DNA from: Amorphochlora amoebiformis
Taxonomy: Eukaryota; Cercozoa; Chlorarachniophyceae
DNA length: 64,000 nt
NCBI GenBank assembly: GCA_054601695.1
Contig: BAAHQB010000014.1
Location: 62,001 to 126,000 of the forward strand
Reading direction: 5' to 3'
Below the pieces are notes generated by a model, which worked only from the letters and a program-made list of their open reading frames with translations, did not search any database and had not been told where the DNA came from. Every line of letters starts with the position of its first letter. Positions within the stretch are counted from its first letter, which is position 1. This document shows, one piece after another, positions 47,637 to 64,000 of the stretch. The translations under genes were made by a program, and so were the position numbers.

Positions 47637-47898
47637 TATACATGGTTGGAAGTAACTAATCCTAACCCCAACCCTAACCCTTACCCTTACCTCTAACCCT
47701 AACCCTAATTCCAACTCTAACTCTAACCCTAACCCTAACTCTAACCCTAACCACAACCCTAACCTACATCTCTAACCCTAAAAACTCACACTCTTAACCC
47801 TAACCCTAACCCTAACCCTAAGTCTAATTCTAACTCTAAGCGTAAACCTAACGCTAACCCTACCCTAACCCTAACCCTAACCCTAACCCTAACTGTAG
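46203..47898. repeat. telomere-variant higher-order array and flanks between chains A and B
   Basis: 46230-47180: about 12 units made of AGAGGAG(G/C)TTTATATGCT, TTTACA(A/C)CAAGGG and a block of TTAGGG variants. 47285-47330 is TTAGGG-like. 47400-47640 is (CT)n then (TA)n. 47660-47895 is (CCCTAA)n. Any exon linking chains A and B must lie here; one candidate is the EEVYMLLQQ-encoding block of the array, closed by GG|GTTAGGG. Confidence 0.7.
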
Positions 47899-55305
<7,407 letters not shown>

Positions 55306-56280
55306 CACCAACCCTAACCCTAGCCCTAACCCTAACCCTAACCCTAACCCTAACCCTAACCCTAACCCTAACCCTAACCCTAACCCTAGTCGGCGTTGGT
55401 AGCCCTGGTGTTCTAGCCCTAGGATTAGGTTTCATGGACCCAGAAAGTGTTCGAAATCTGTCTTTTAGTGTCAAACTGTTAGATGAACATGGTATGATGT
55501 GCTTAACCCTAACCCTAACCCTAACCCTAACCCTAACCCTAACCTGACGCAAAAAACCGCCTAAACCAATGCTAACACCGAAAACACGGTCATGCAGACC
55601 CTAATGCTATAGCCCTAACGCCAACGCTAACGCTAATGGTAAACCTAACGCCAACCCTAACGCTAATGGTAAACCTAACGCCAACCCTAACGCTAATGGT
55701 AAACCTAACGCCAACCCTAACGCGAATGGTAAACCTAACACTATAAGGCTAAACCTAACACTAGCCCTAATGCTAATGGTAAACCTAACGCCAACCCTAA
55801 CGCTAATGGTAAACCTAACACTAGCCCTAAAGCTAATGGTAAACCTTACACTAGCCCTAAAGCTAATGGTAAACCTAACACTAGCCCTAACCCTAATGGT
55901 AAACCTAACACTAGCCTTAAAGCTAATGGTAAACCTAACACTTGCCCTAAAGCTAATGGTAAACCTCACTCCAACCCTAACGCTAATGGTAAACCTAACA
56001 CTAGCCCTAAAGCTAATGGTAAACCTAACGCCAACCCTAACCCTAAGGGTGAACCTAAAACTAGCCCTAAAGCTAATGGTAAACCTAACACTCTGGTAAA
56101 CCTGAAACGAATTGTCACGCTAATGGTAAAGACCCTAGAAAATCCCTAACCCTAACTTAACCCTAACCCTAACCCTTCGTAACCCTAACCATAACCCTAA
56201 CCCTAACCCTAACCCTTCGTAACCCTAACCATAACCCTAACCCTAACCCTAACCGTAAGCCTAAGCCTAAGGCTAAGTTT
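55306..56280. repeat. telomere-like runs and a 30-bp telomere-variant array
   Basis: (CCCTAA)n at 55312-55388 and 55504-55542. 55617-56100 has about 16 units of the type GCTAATGGTAAACCTAACAC plus TAGCCCTAAA. 56150-56275 is (CCCTAA)n with TTCG variants. Confidence 0.9.
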
Positions 56281-56303
56281 TAATGCTAAGGTATCGTGGT
56301 GAA

Positions 56304-63883
<7,580 letters not shown>

Positions 63884-63887
63884 CTGT

Positions 63888-63953
63888 AACCCTAACCCTA
63901 ACCCTAACCCTAACCCTAACCCTAACCCTAACCCTAACCCTAACCCTAACCCA
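63888..63953. repeat. (CCCTAA)n run near the right edge
   Basis: About 11 perfect units, starting 7 bp after the last exon-like island. The window end continues as degenerate CCCTAA. Confidence 0.95.
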
Positions 63954-64000
63954 ACTTACCCCTCGCTAACCCTAACTCTGACACTTCAAATTAAAGTTAG

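Overview
This is nuclear DNA of a eukaryote, most likely an alga with a complex plastid. It carries a complete 5S rRNA gene, spliceosomal GT-AG introns, all three standard stop codons, TTAGGG-type telomere-like arrays, a PsbP-like thylakoid lumen protein, and a protoporphyrinogen oxidase with a signal-plus-transit-like leader. I cannot name the genus. At first sight the window looks like gene-poor repeat: (TA)n everywhere, (CA)n, polypyrimidine tracts, telomere-like blocks and local tandem cassettes. Long open frames made of Y/I, L/S or L/T are read-throughs of these repeats.

The genes are cut into short exons (mostly 15-110 nt), and the repeats are their introns. I joined exons by hand using AG/GT borders, reading phase and protein-family motifs.

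Layout, left to right: (1) the 5' part of a plastid-type protoporphyrinogen oxidase on the minus strand, running off the left edge (1-2059). (2) A 5S rRNA gene on plus (2311-2429). (3) A complete 2-oxoglutarate/Fe(II) dioxygenase on minus, about 23 exons over 11 kb (3017-14177). (4) A PsbP-domain protein on plus (about 15858-24026), divergent from the dioxygenase. (5) A secreted GT90 (CAP10/Rumi-type) glycosyltransferase on plus (about 25924-28592). (6) A complete 21-exon protein with two membrane spans and two PDZ domains on minus (30655-36072), convergent with the GT90 gene. (7) A promoter-like gap with a 26-G run, then unrecognised plus-strand exon chains (about 37291-46202 and 47899-55305), possibly one gene. 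(8) A last exon-bearing region (56.3-64 kb) whose strand I could not settle.

The general observation is how the introns are built. Many contain tandem copies of the neighbouring exon-intron border (12-50 nt of exon end plus splice site). In several introns, telomere-like repeats sit exactly at the splice sites: GTTAGG as a donor, CCCTAAG as an acceptor. The genes do not form an operon or pathway. PPOX (haem/chlorophyll synthesis) and PsbP are both plastid proteins; GT90 acts in the secretory pathway.
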